64,000 nucleotides of DNA from Anammoximicrobium sp964645045. GTDB lineage: Bacteria; Planctomycetota; Planctomycetia; Pirellulales; Pirellulaceae. The stretch covers positions 62,001 to 126,000 of the forward strand of contig CAZXYZ010000010.1 of NCBI GenBank assembly GCA_964645045.1, read 5' to 3'. How positions within the stretch are numbered: position 1 is the stretch's first letter; every line of letters starts with the position of its first letter. Positions 27,392 to 35,873 of this stretch are shown one piece after another. Below the pieces are notes generated by a model. The model was given only the letters and a program-made list of their open reading frames with translations. It searched no databases and was not told the origin of the DNA. Position numbers and translations under genes: made by a program.

Positions 27392-28729
27392 TCACGCCCC
27401 GGGGATTTCCGGCAGCTTCCAGTCTCCGCGGAAGGTCCGCGGCTGAAGCATCGCATTCGCGGCCTCGTCGCCGATGAACCGCTCCGCCTGCGGATCCCAA
27501 TGCAGCTTGCGGCCCTGTTTGACGGCGATCAGCGCCAGTTGGCACAGCGTGTCGCTGCGCACCGCCGTACCGATGTCGCAGATCGCCCGCGAGCCGGTGC
27601 GGATGGCCTCGATGAAGTTGTCGGTGTGGTGGTTGCTCACCGGCAGCTTGACGGGCATCGTGTCGACCTTGTTTTGCGGATCGCGCAGGAGCTGTTCGTC
27701 CGATGCCTCGATCGTGCCGCGTCTGACATGGACCCAAGCCGATTCGCCCAGGAACCGGATGCCGTGCTCGAACCCCGGGGTTCCATCGCTGACAAATGTC
27801 ACGGGCGCGGCAGTCGCGTGTTCGAATCGCACTTTCCAACGCAAAATGGCGTCGCAGCCACCCTCGTTGGGAAACTGTCCTTCGCCTTCGATCGTGGTGG
27901 GGCCGGTGTCGTCCGTGCCGTTGCCCCACTGGGCGATATCCAAGTGATGGATGCCCCAGCACGAAATCATGCCCAGCGAGAAATTAGTGATATTCTCGTG
28001 ATTGTCGCGCTTGAGCTTGTCCTCGTGGAACGGCGTCATCGGTGCCGGCCCGACCCACCGGTCCCAATCGACGTACGTTGGGACCGGCTGTTCCGCGAAT
28101 GCCGGCCCTCGTTTGCCGCCGGGCGCCGAGACGTGGATTTCTTTCAGCTTGCCCAAGCGGCCGTTGCGGGCCAATTCACAGGCCCAGCGGAACTTCATGT
28201 CCGACCGCTGCTGGGTGCCGAACTGGAACACGACCCCCTGCTTGCGCACCGCCGCCCGCACGTGCCGCGCTTCCTCGAACGACATGCCCATCGGCTTTTC
28301 GTGAAAAAGGTGCTTGCCGTGCAGAACGGCGTCCATGGCGGGAATGCTGTGCCAATGGACCGGCAGGGCCATCAGGACGGCGTCGATCGCCGGATTTGCA
28401 TTGAGTTCGCGGAAATCGGCAAAGACCTTGACGTCGGGGTTGCCGTATGCTGCGGTGATCCGCTGGCGGGCGCTGTCGATATTCCGCTGGTTGACATCGC
28501 AGATTGCGGTGACGCGCACGCGGTCGCTGCTGAGGAAGTTCTGCATGTCCCCTTGGCCTTGCGCCCCCACGCCGATGACTCCCAACGTGATTTTGTCGGA
28601 GGGTGGCGTCTGCCCCGCCGCCCGCAGGACTCGTGCGGGCACGAACCAGGGCGCGGTGCCTGCGGCAACCAGGGATGTGAGGAAGGCGCGGCGGGACGGA
28701 TGATGGAGCTTGGGTTCTTTGCGTTTCAC
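27392..28729 (-). CDS. Gfo/Idh/MocA family oxidoreductase, Tat-type signal
   Basis: A 445-residue protein. I use the GTG at 28729, which gives 'MKRKEPKLHHPSRRAFLTSLV', a twin-arginine signal; the upstream ATG at 28843 would add 38 residues of poor signal quality. The NAD-binding motif 'LGVIGVGAQGQGDMQNF' lies near residue 50, the catalytic Lys is in 'KHLFHEKPMGMSFEEARHV', and 'MISCWGIHHLDIAQWGNG' marks the C-terminal domain. It belongs to the planctomycete subgroup with 'GTQQRSD' and 'PFHEDKLKRDNHENITNF' signatures. Substrate unknown. Confidence 0.9.
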   Translation of the reverse strand: MKRKEPKLHHPSRRAFLTSLVAAGTAPWFVPARVLRAAGQTPPSDKITLGVIGVGAQGQGDMQNFLSSDRVRVTAICDVNQRNIDSARQRITAAYGNPDVKVFADFRELNANPAIDAVLMALPVHWHSIPAMDAVLHGKHLFHEKPMGMSFEEARHVRAAVRKQGVVFQFGTQQRSDMKFRWACELARNGRLGKLKEIHVSAPGGKRGPAFAEQPVPTYVDWDRWVGPAPMTPFHEDKLKRDNHENITNFSLGMISCWGIHHLDIAQWGNGTDDTGPTTIEGEGQFPNEGGCDAILRWKVRFEHATAAPVTFVSDGTPGFEHGIRFLGESAWVHVRRGTIEASDEQLLRDPQNKVDTMPVKLPVSNHHTDNFIEAIRTGSRAICDIGTAVRSDTLCQLALIAVKQGRKLHWDPQAERFIGDEAANAMLQPRTFRGDWKLPEIPGA

Positions 28730-28860
28730 GGCAGCGGTCCTAGCATCAAAACGGGATTTCCAGTTGTCGGTATTCACTTTGACGTTTGACGAATGCCCTC
28801 GGCTTGCCCGAGGGATGCTTACGTTTCTCGCTACACACGGCAACCACGGACCCGTTCACT

Positions 28861-28921
28861 CCTTCCTACCCCGTTTCGCCCGCGGCGGCTTCGCCGCCGC
28901 AGGCGAAACGGGGTAGGAAGG
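28861..28921. repeat. Long perfect palindrome between two oxidoreductase genes
   Basis: Arms CCTTCCTACCCCGTTTCGCC (28861-28880) and its exact complement (28902-28921) flank an inner GCGGCGG/CCGCCGC stem with a CTTCG loop, so the full stem exceeds 25 pairs. An outer imperfect pair (around 28793-28815 and 28967-28990, 'CTTGCCCGAGG') extends the fold. The 324-base gap 28730-29053 holds no gene. As both neighbours are on the minus strand, it could end the upstream transcript. Confidence 0.92.
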
Positions 28922-29053
28922 TTACGCGGGGGGATCGTTTCGTGTCGCTGGAAACGGGAACCTCCACGGGGCAAGCCCGAGGCATCCATTTCGCAAAACC
29001 ATAAAACCTTATTCTTTACGCGATTGGCCTTGAAAACCGTTTGGTCCTGGTTC

Positions 29054-30169
29054 TCAGCCGAGGGTGAATTCCGGCAACCGAACGATCTGACCGCCGGCCA
29101 ATGCCGACTCGTGGGCACACAGCCCGACGCAAGTCCAATTGGCCGACTGTACGGCGTTGGGCCAGGGATCGCGTCCTTGAGTCAAGGCACTGACGAATTC
29201 GTTGACCAGGTGCGGGTGCGAGCCGCCGTGACCGGCTCCCTGGATGAAGGAGAGGTGCTCGGAGTCCTGGATCGAACGCGTGAACGGACGGATCGGTTCC
29301 GGCAGCAGATGCGCGAAGTCCGGCACCGTCACGGGCGCCGCGATCTCCGACTCGGGCTTCTTGGCCGTGTGCAGGACGTGCGGTTGGCCCTCGACAAGCG
29401 TCCATTCGAAGCTCTTCTTCGTACCATACACGTCGATGCTTTCGCGATATTGCCTGGCCGTATCGTACAGGAACCGCCAGATGTGGGCGGCGACATCCGA
29501 ATCCTTGATCGCAATGTGGCACGATTCGACGGCGAACCGGTTGCCCGACTTGTTCCGGATGTCTTCCCGGACGGTCCCCGAACCAAAGCACGAGACGTAT
29601 TCGGCCGGGCTGTTCATCAATCCCAAGCACGGGCTCACCACGTGCGTCGCGTAGTGCATGGGGATCATCCGCTGCCAGTACTCGGGCCAGCCGTCCATGT
29701 CCTGCGGATGCGATGCCGCCAGATACTGAATCTTCCCTAGCTCGCCTTGCTGGTACAGTTCCTTGAGAAACAGGAATTCGCGGGAGTACACGACCGTTTC
29801 GGCCATCATGTATTTCAGGCCCGTCTGCCGGACCAGATCGACGATCTCGCGGCATTCCTCGACGGTCGTGGCCATCGGCACCGTACACAGCACGTGTTTG
29901 CCCGCCTTCAAGGCCGCGATCGACATCCAGGCATGATCCGGAATGGGCGAGTTGATGTGTACGAAGTCCACGTTGGGGTCGGCCAGCACGTCCTCGTACC
30001 GCGTGTAGCGCTGCTGCACGCCGAACGTATCGCCGATCTTCTGGAGCCGCTCGGCATTGCGTTGACAGACCCCGTACATCTGGGCGCCGGGGTGCTTCTG
30101 GTAGATCGGGATAAACTCCGCGCCGAAGCCCAACCCAACGATCGCCACCTTGACTCGATTCTGGTTCAT
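29054..30169 (-). CDS. Gfo/Idh/MocA family oxidoreductase, cytoplasmic
   Basis: A 371-residue NAD(P)-dependent oxidoreductase without an export signal. The ATG at 30169 follows AGGAGA by eight bases and opens 'MNQNRVKVAIVGLGFGAEFIPIY' with the Rossmann motif. The usual EKP is replaced by 'KHVLCTVPMATTVEECREI', so the catalytic lysine position carries T-V-P; this variant occurs in some planctomycete members and may alter the chemistry. The C-terminal domain ('MIPMHYATHVVSPCLGLM') retains a histidine. Divergent from the DedA gene, 167 bases away. Confidence 0.9.
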   Translation of the reverse strand: MNQNRVKVAIVGLGFGAEFIPIYQKHPGAQMYGVCQRNAERLQKIGDTFGVQQRYTRYEDVLADPNVDFVHINSPIPDHAWMSIAALKAGKHVLCTVPMATTVEECREIVDLVRQTGLKYMMAETVVYSREFLFLKELYQQGELGKIQYLAASHPQDMDGWPEYWQRMIPMHYATHVVSPCLGLMNSPAEYVSCFGSGTVREDIRNKSGNRFAVESCHIAIKDSDVAAHIWRFLYDTARQYRESIDVYGTKKSFEWTLVEGQPHVLHTAKKPESEIAAPVTVPDFAHLLPEPIRPFTRSIQDSEHLSFIQGAGHGGSHPHLVNEFVSALTQGRDPWPNAVQSANWTCVGLCAHESALAGGQIVRLPEFTLG

Positions 30170-30336
30170 GCATGATCTCCTGTTATTGCACCAAGCCTGT
30201 TGGACACCCGCTGGCAAGCACCACCTGCCGGACGAACATTCCGATTGTAGGCATACCGGGTTCCATGTCCACCAGTTCTTCTCAATTCCACGCCTTGGCC
30301 GTTCACGCCTCCGGGACGAATCGCTATGATACTCGC

Positions 30337-31146
30337 ATGAAAGAACTTGCCTTTGAGCTGCTGTTCCATCTGGACAAACATTTGGCCCAGTTGACCGATT
30401 CCTACGGCACGTGGACCTATGCGATCTTGTTCCTGGTGGTGTTCTGCGAAACCGGTCTGGTCGTGACGCCGTTCCTGCCGGGCGATTCGCTGCTGTTTGC
30501 GGCCGGCGCGATCTGCTCGTTGGGTTCGCTGGACATCGGTATCTTGTGGCTGCTGCTGGTGGTGGCCGCCGTGGCCGGGGATACGGTGAACTACCAAATC
30601 GGGCACTACCTGGGTCCGAAAGTCTTGTGTGGCGAACGGTCGTGGCTGTTCAACAGGAAGCACCTGGACCGCACGCACGCGTTTTTCGAGAAGTACGGCG
30701 GCAAGACGATCATCATCGCCCGGTTCGTGCCGATTATCCGCACGTTTGCCCCCTTCGTCGCCGGCGTGGGAGCGATGACCTATCGGCGATTCCTGGTCTA
30801 CAATGTGGTCGGCGGCGTGGCCTGGGTCACCGGCTTTCTGTTTGCCGGCTATTGGTTCGGCAATATCCCGTGGGTCAAGCAGAACTTCTCCGCCGTCATC
30901 CTGGCGATCATCTTCCTGTCGGTGCTACCCATGTTCATCGAGTACTTTCGGCACCTTCAAGCGGCCAAGCGACAGAAATCAACCGTTGGTCAGGACGAAA
31001 GACCCGCGGTTTCAGGACTCGGCGCGGCCGCAGACCCGCGTCCCACGGAACCCAATCGCCAAACAGGCCAAATCGAGGGAATGACTGCCTCAGGCCTAGT
31101 GTCCGGGGAGCCGGCCTCAGCTGCCGAACAGGCTCAGCCGGGATAA
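30337..31146 (+). CDS. DedA family membrane protein
   Basis: A 269-residue inner-membrane protein of the DedA/VTT family, members of which act as lipid scramblases or flippases that recycle undecaprenyl phosphate or phospholipids. Signatures: 'VTPFLPGDSLLFAAGAI', 'VAGDTVNYQIGHYLG' with the charged pair, and 'ARFVPIIRTFAPFVAGVGAM'. Five to six hydrophobic helices are visible. The ATG at 30337 is used because it precedes 'KELAFELLFHLDKHL', the usual N-terminus. The C-terminal 55 residues (Gln/Pro/Ala-rich) are an unusual polar extension. Confidence 0.93.
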   Translation: MKELAFELLFHLDKHLAQLTDSYGTWTYAILFLVVFCETGLVVTPFLPGDSLLFAAGAICSLGSLDIGILWLLLVVAAVAGDTVNYQIGHYLGPKVLCGERSWLFNRKHLDRTHAFFEKYGGKTIIIARFVPIIRTFAPFVAGVGAMTYRRFLVYNVVGGVAWVTGFLFAGYWFGNIPWVKQNFSAVILAIIFLSVLPMFIEYFRHLQAAKRQKSTVGQDERPAVSGLGAAADPRPTEPNRQTGQIEGMTASGLVSGEPASAAEQAQPG

Positions 31147-31188
31147 CATGCTTCAATACTCGACTATTACGGACAAGTTCAGCGAACC

Positions 31189-32826
31189 ATGCTCACGGCA
31201 ATCTTTCTGACCAGCGCCGTTCTGTTTACACTCGCTTTTTTCACGTACGGCCGTTTTCTGGATCGGCGCTTTGAGATCGACGACCGCCGGGCGCCCCCCA
31301 GCCATACGGACTACGATGGGGTAGACCGCGTTCCCGCGCACCCGGCCGTGCTGTTTGGGCATCATTTTTCGTCCATCGCGGGCGCCGGGCCGATCGTGGG
31401 TCCGATCATCGCCGCCGTCGCCTTCGGCTGGGCCGTACCGCTGGTGTGGGTGCTGACCGGGGCGATCTTCATCGGCGGCGCTCATGATTTCTCGGCGCTG
31501 ATGGCTTCGGTCCGCAACCGCGGACGCTCCATCGCCGATATCGCCCGCGAATCCATGTCACCGCTGGCGTACCGCCTGCTGCTGATCTTCATGTGGCTGG
31601 CCCTGGTGTACGTGCTGACCGTGTTCACGGACCTGACGGCGACGACGTTTGTTCAGGACGGCGGCGTGGCGACGTCCTCCTGGATGTTCGTGGCGCTGGC
31701 GATCTGCTTTGGCCTTTGCATCTACCGCTTCAAGATCCCGGTCGTGTGGGCCACGCTGGTCTTCGTGCCGCTGGTGTTCCTGGCCACGTGGGTGGGCCAA
31801 TTGCTTCCCATTCAATCCGGCTGGATCGAGTCCACGCTGGGCGTCAGCCCGATGAAGGCCTGGTCGATGGTGCTGATCGTCTACTGCCTTGTGGCCTCGG
31901 TGACGCCCGTGTGGATTCTGCTTCAACCTCGCGATTACCTATCCTCGTTCCTGCTGTATGCCTCGATGCTGTTGGGCCTGGTGGGCATCTTGTTCGGCGG
32001 GTTTGAAGTCCAGTTTCCGGCCTTCATCACGTGGAACGCGGCAGGCGTCGGCCCGTTGTTTCCGATCGTGTTCATCACCGTGGCCTGCGGTGCGTGCTCC
32101 GGGTTTCATTCGTTGGTGGCCTCGGGCACCACGTCCAAGCAGCTCGACAAGGAAAGCCATGCGCGGACGGTGGGGTACGGCGCGATGCTGGTCGAGGGTT
32201 TGGTGGCCGTCATCGCGCTGGCGACCGTGATGATGCTCACCAGCGACGACCCGCTGCGGAACAAAGCGCCGCTGACGGTGTACGGCACGGGCATCAGCCG
32301 TTTTGCCGCGGTGGTGGGGATTCCGAAAGAACTGGGGTTCTCGTTCGGCCTGCTGGCCTTGTCGACGTTTATCCTGACGACCCTGGACACGGCCACGCGT
32401 CTGGGGCGGTATATCTTCGAAGAGTTCTTCCAATTGCGCGCCGGGCCGGCACGGTATTTGGCAACCCTGGCCACGCTGGCGCTGCCGACCGTGTTCGCGC
32501 TCATTACACTGAAGGACGCCCAAGGCCAGCCCATTCCCGCCTGGAAAGCGATCTGGCCGGTATTCGGCGCCACCAACCAGTTGCTGGCGGGCTTGACGCT
32601 GCTGGTGCTGGCCGTCTGGCTGCGCAAGCTGGGGAAGCGCATCGGCTTTCTCATCGGTCCGCTGGTGTTCATGACGGTGGCGACCCTCTACTCGCTGGTG
32701 CTGCTGATCCAGCAATACGGCGTTTCGGCCATCGGCCTGATCGCCGTGGTCTTGACGGCCATGGCCCTGCTGCTGATCGCCGAAGCGTTCCGGACGATTC
32801 GATTCGCAGAGAAGACTGACGGATAA
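31189..32826 (+). CDS. cstA: Carbon starvation protein CstA family
   Basis: A 545-residue multi-spanning transporter. The CstA hallmarks are 'HHFSSIAGAGPIVGPIIAA', 'GAHDFSALMASVRNRGRSI' and 'GFHSLVASGTTSKQL'. CstA proteins import peptides or pyruvate under carbon limitation in E. coli. About 15 hydrophobic segments are visible. At 545 residues it is shorter than E. coli CstA (about 700), matching the short class in other phyla. It lies 42 bases after DedA on the same strand, possibly co-transcribed. No CRP-like site is evident. Confidence 0.92.
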   Translation: MLTAIFLTSAVLFTLAFFTYGRFLDRRFEIDDRRAPPSHTDYDGVDRVPAHPAVLFGHHFSSIAGAGPIVGPIIAAVAFGWAVPLVWVLTGAIFIGGAHDFSALMASVRNRGRSIADIARESMSPLAYRLLLIFMWLALVYVLTVFTDLTATTFVQDGGVATSSWMFVALAICFGLCIYRFKIPVVWATLVFVPLVFLATWVGQLLPIQSGWIESTLGVSPMKAWSMVLIVYCLVASVTPVWILLQPRDYLSSFLLYASMLLGLVGILFGGFEVQFPAFITWNAAGVGPLFPIVFITVACGACSGFHSLVASGTTSKQLDKESHARTVGYGAMLVEGLVAVIALATVMMLTSDDPLRNKAPLTVYGTGISRFAAVVGIPKELGFSFGLLALSTFILTTLDTATRLGRYIFEEFFQLRAGPARYLATLATLALPTVFALITLKDAQGQPIPAWKAIWPVFGATNQLLAGLTLLVLAVWLRKLGKRIGFLIGPLVFMTVATLYSLVLLIQQYGVSAIGLIAVVLTAMALLLIAEAFRTIRFAEKTDG

Positions 32827-32835
32827 GTACCCCGT

Positions 32836-32916
32836 CATGAGTTTCGATGTAGGACGGTTTGCCAAACCGGCCAGGGCAGAATGGCATTCCATCCTACAAG
32901 GATGTGGAAACTCATG
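32836..32916. repeat. Compound palindromic repeat (GTAGGACGGTTTG family)
   Basis: CATGAGTTTC at 32836 and GAAACTCATG ending at 32916 enclose GTAGGACGG...CCATCCTAC and two smaller internal hairpins (GGTTTG/CAAACC, GAATG/CATTC). Directly follows the CstA gene. Confidence 0.75.
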
Positions 32917-32929
32917 CATCGGAACTCAG

Positions 32930-33236
32930 TTGGACAGCGCCACTTTCGCGATTGCGGCGAGCTGCAAGTCTCTGGATAGATGCAAGTTAGGCCACCGCCG
33001 AGCTGGTCTCGGGGGCGCCTGTGATTCTGCACCAGATACGCCCAATCCAAGATCCGTCCTCTTCCTTCCCTGCCTCCGCCACCGCCGCTTCGCGCGGTGG
33101 CGGAGGCAGGATGAGGTTTTTTCCGGCCGGTCGTAGTGCAAAATCATCGCTCCGCCGACGCAAGGTCGGTGGTGGCGGAAGTGCTTATGCTTTCGCGTGT
33201 TACATCGCTTCCGCCTCACAAAGTGGTGCTGTCCAA
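32930..33236. mobile_element. MITE candidate with terminal inverted repeats
   Basis: TTGGACAGCGCCACTTT at 32930-32946 and AAAGTGGTGCTGTCCAA at 33220-33236 are inverse repeats with one mismatch and enclose 307 bases with no convincing gene. A 17-bp perfect hairpin (33069-33085 with 33094-33110, loop CGCTTCGC) lies inside. No target-site duplication is obvious. It may be a MITE or a decayed IS relic. The stretch 33237-33412 is empty apart from the leader of the next gene. Confidence 0.6.
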
Positions 33237-33412
33237 TTAGTCGCCCGCGCGAACTTCTCGGGCCCTGACATTCCAAATCGGCCAGGATCATCCCAGCTGT
33301 GGAAGGCTCTCACTCGCCGGCTGCCTTGTTACACGCCGTTTACACACAGAACCTGCTCCAACTCGTTTAATGTACTTAGACGAGCCACGTTTCTTTTTCG
33401 CGGAGCAGAGTC

Positions 33413-35701
33413 ATGCGTGTTCAACCTTTTCTCGCTTGCCTGGTGGGCCTGTTCGCCGTGGCGTTGCACGTCGTGGGCTTGGCACAAGTCGCCCACGTTC
33501 GCGCGCCGGAGCACTCTACCTTTCGGTCTTTGGCAGCCAACGTGATCATTCCGCAACGGCGGGTGGTCGCGCCCCAGCGTGCGGATTCCGGAGGCGTTGT
33601 CACCATCGAACGCGTCGATGCCCGGGTGTCGATCGTCGAGCAAGTCGCCACGACGTCGCTCGACATCGCGTTGCGCAACCCGACCGATCGGCGGCTCGAA
33701 GCCGAAGTGATCCTGCCGGTGCCGGCGGGGGCGGCGGTACGCGGGTTCGATTTCCAGGGCGCCGGCGCCGAACCCACCGCGCAGCTGTTGCCCAAGGGCG
33801 AGGCGCGGCGGATCTACGACGAGATCGTGGCCCGGACCCGCGATCCGGCCCTCCTGGAATTCATCGATTTTCACCTGATCCGCTCCAGCGTCTTCCCGGT
33901 CGAGCCCCACGGAAGTCAGAAGGTCCGCCTGACCTACGAGCACGTCTGCGACGCCGACGGCGATCGTATCGACTATGTGCTGCCGCGCAGCGAGTCGCTT
34001 GAGTACTCCGTACCGTGGGACATCCGGGTGACCGTCAAGTCGCAGCGGAAGCTGGCCGCGGTCTACTCGCCCAGCCACGGCACCGAGACGCGAATCGCGA
34101 AGGACGGCCGGGTGGCCAGTGCCCAACTCGCGATCGGCGCCGAACGTGAGCCGGGGTCCTTCCGCCTTTCTTTGCTGCCGGCCGAGGGCGAGGGGCTGTC
34201 TGCCTCGTTGCTGGCGTATCCCGATCCCAAGGTCGGCGGCGGGTATTTCCTGCTGTTGGCGGGCGTGCCTCACGAGCCGGCATCCGAACGACCGCGGATC
34301 CAGCGCGAGGTCACGCTCGTGCTGGACCGCTCGGGCTCGATGGCGGGCGACAAGCTGGACCAAGTCCGGGGAGCGGCTCAGCAGATCCTGGCTCGACTCG
34401 AACCGGGTGAATCCTTCAACCTGATCGTCTACAACGAAGCGGTCGAGGTCTTTTCCCAACGCCCGGTCATCAAGAACGCCGCCAACCTGGCTGCCGCCAG
34501 CCGATACCTGCAGGGCACGCAGGCTCGTGGAGGCACGAACATCCACGACGCGCTGGTCGAGGCCCTGCGCCAAGAACCGACGCCGGACCGGCTGCCGATC
34601 GTGCTGTTCCTGACGGACGGCCGGGCGACGATCGGCCAGACTGGCGAAAAGGCCATCCGCGATGCGGCCGCAGCGGCGAACAGCTACGACAAGCGGGTGT
34701 TCACGTTCGGCGTGGGAGTCGACGTCAACTCGCCGCTGTTGGAACATCTGGCCTACGCCACGCGCGGGACCGCTTCGTTCGTCCTGCCCGGCGAGGACAT
34801 TGAACTGAAAGTCTCTCAAGTGTTCCAGCGGCTTTCCGGTCCCGCGCTCGCTGAGCCGAAGTTGACGGTTTTGGACGGCGAAGGAAATCCGGCGGCCGGA
34901 CGGACGCGCGACCTGATCCCGGCGCGGCTGCCGGATTTATTCGACGGCGACCAGCTGGCCATTTTGGGACAGTACGTGGGCGAGCGGCCGCTGGCCTTTC
35001 GATTGACCGGCCGCTACCTGGGCCGCCAGCGGACGTTTCAGTTTCGCTTCGGCTTGGACAAAGCCACCACGCGCAACAGTTTTGTGCCCCGTCTGTGGGC
35101 GCAGCGCAAGATCGGTGTGCTGGTCGATGCCATCCGCACCAGCGGCGCCGATCCACGCGATGTGGCCGCCGGACGTGCTGATCCACGGATGAAAGAACTG
35201 GTTGACGAAATCGTGCGGCTGTCAACCGAGTTCGGGGTGCTGACCGAATATACCGCGTTTCTTGCTCGGGAAGGCACCGACCTCACCCAGCGCGAGCAGG
35301 TTGCCGCCCAGGCGTGGGGCAACTTGGACGCACGCGCCCGACAGGTCCGCTCCGGTCTGGACGCGGTGAACCAGGACCTGAATTCGCTGTCCCAGAAATC
35401 CGCCAGCCAGCTGAATTACCGGAACGCCTACTGGGACGCGAACATGGATCGTGCCCAGATCGCGTCCGTCCAGCAGATCGGCGATCGGGCTTTCTACCAG
35501 AAAGGCGGCCGCTGGGTGGACAGCCGTCTGGTCGACAATTCCGAATGTAGCGACTCGCACCGAGTCGTGGAGTTCGGCTCGGAAGAGTTCCTGGAACTGG
35601 CACATCGCCTGGCCCGCGAAAACCGGCAGGGCAGCCTCATGATGCGCGGCGAGATTCTGTTGCTAGTGGACGGCCAAGTGATCCTGGTGAGGAACCATTG
35701 A
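33413..35701 (+). CDS. Secreted VIT/VWA domain protein
   Basis: A 762-residue exported protein. Signal peptide 'MRVQPFLACLVGLFAVALHVVGLAQ'. A VIT (inter-alpha-trypsin) domain covers about residues 60-190 ('LRNPTDRRLEAEVILPVPAGAAVRGFDF', 'KGEARRIYDEIVARTRDPALLE'), followed by a von Willebrand A domain with MIDAS 'VLDRSGSMAG', T in 'ARGGTNIHDAL' and D in 'LFLTDGRATIG', so the metal site is complete. A C-terminal helical part ends with a hydrophobic 'EILLLVDGQVILV'. Likely a periplasmic or surface adhesion scaffold. Related to the inter-alpha-trypsin-like proteins abundant in planctomycetes. Begins a pair with the following VWA gene. Confidence 0.9.
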   Translation: MRVQPFLACLVGLFAVALHVVGLAQVAHVRAPEHSTFRSLAANVIIPQRRVVAPQRADSGGVVTIERVDARVSIVEQVATTSLDIALRNPTDRRLEAEVILPVPAGAAVRGFDFQGAGAEPTAQLLPKGEARRIYDEIVARTRDPALLEFIDFHLIRSSVFPVEPHGSQKVRLTYEHVCDADGDRIDYVLPRSESLEYSVPWDIRVTVKSQRKLAAVYSPSHGTETRIAKDGRVASAQLAIGAEREPGSFRLSLLPAEGEGLSASLLAYPDPKVGGGYFLLLAGVPHEPASERPRIQREVTLVLDRSGSMAGDKLDQVRGAAQQILARLEPGESFNLIVYNEAVEVFSQRPVIKNAANLAAASRYLQGTQARGGTNIHDALVEALRQEPTPDRLPIVLFLTDGRATIGQTGEKAIRDAAAAANSYDKRVFTFGVGVDVNSPLLEHLAYATRGTASFVLPGEDIELKVSQVFQRLSGPALAEPKLTVLDGEGNPAAGRTRDLIPARLPDLFDGDQLAILGQYVGERPLAFRLTGRYLGRQRTFQFRFGLDKATTRNSFVPRLWAQRKIGVLVDAIRTSGADPRDVAAGRADPRMKELVDEIVRLSTEFGVLTEYTAFLAREGTDLTQREQVAAQAWGNLDARARQVRSGLDAVNQDLNSLSQKSASQLNYRNAYWDANMDRAQIASVQQIGDRAFYQKGGRWVDSRLVDNSECSDSHRVVEFGSEEFLELAHRLARENRQGSLMMRGEILLLVDGQVILVRNH

Positions 35702-35735
35702 TCGGCGATGTCGCGTTGGTGTTGGCGTTGGTTTT

Positions 35736-35831
35736 GGGCTCAGACGTACAGAATTCAAATTTCGCGGGTAAATGGCTTTCGATGTCGTTTAGCGATGAAC
35801 CGCGAAATTTGAATTCTGTACGTCTGAGCCC
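35736..35831. repeat. 96-bp perfect inverted repeat (GGGCTCAGACGTACAG family), copy 1
   Basis: GGGCTCAGACGTACAGAATT and its complement form arms of 32 bases with no mismatch seen, separated by about 32 bases. A second copy with the same ends is at 59329-59424. It lies between the two VWA genes, upstream of the AAGGAG of the second. Confidence 0.93.
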
Positions 35832-35873
35832 TGATTTAAGGTTTGTTTCAATCTAACCCAAGGAGTCCCAATC

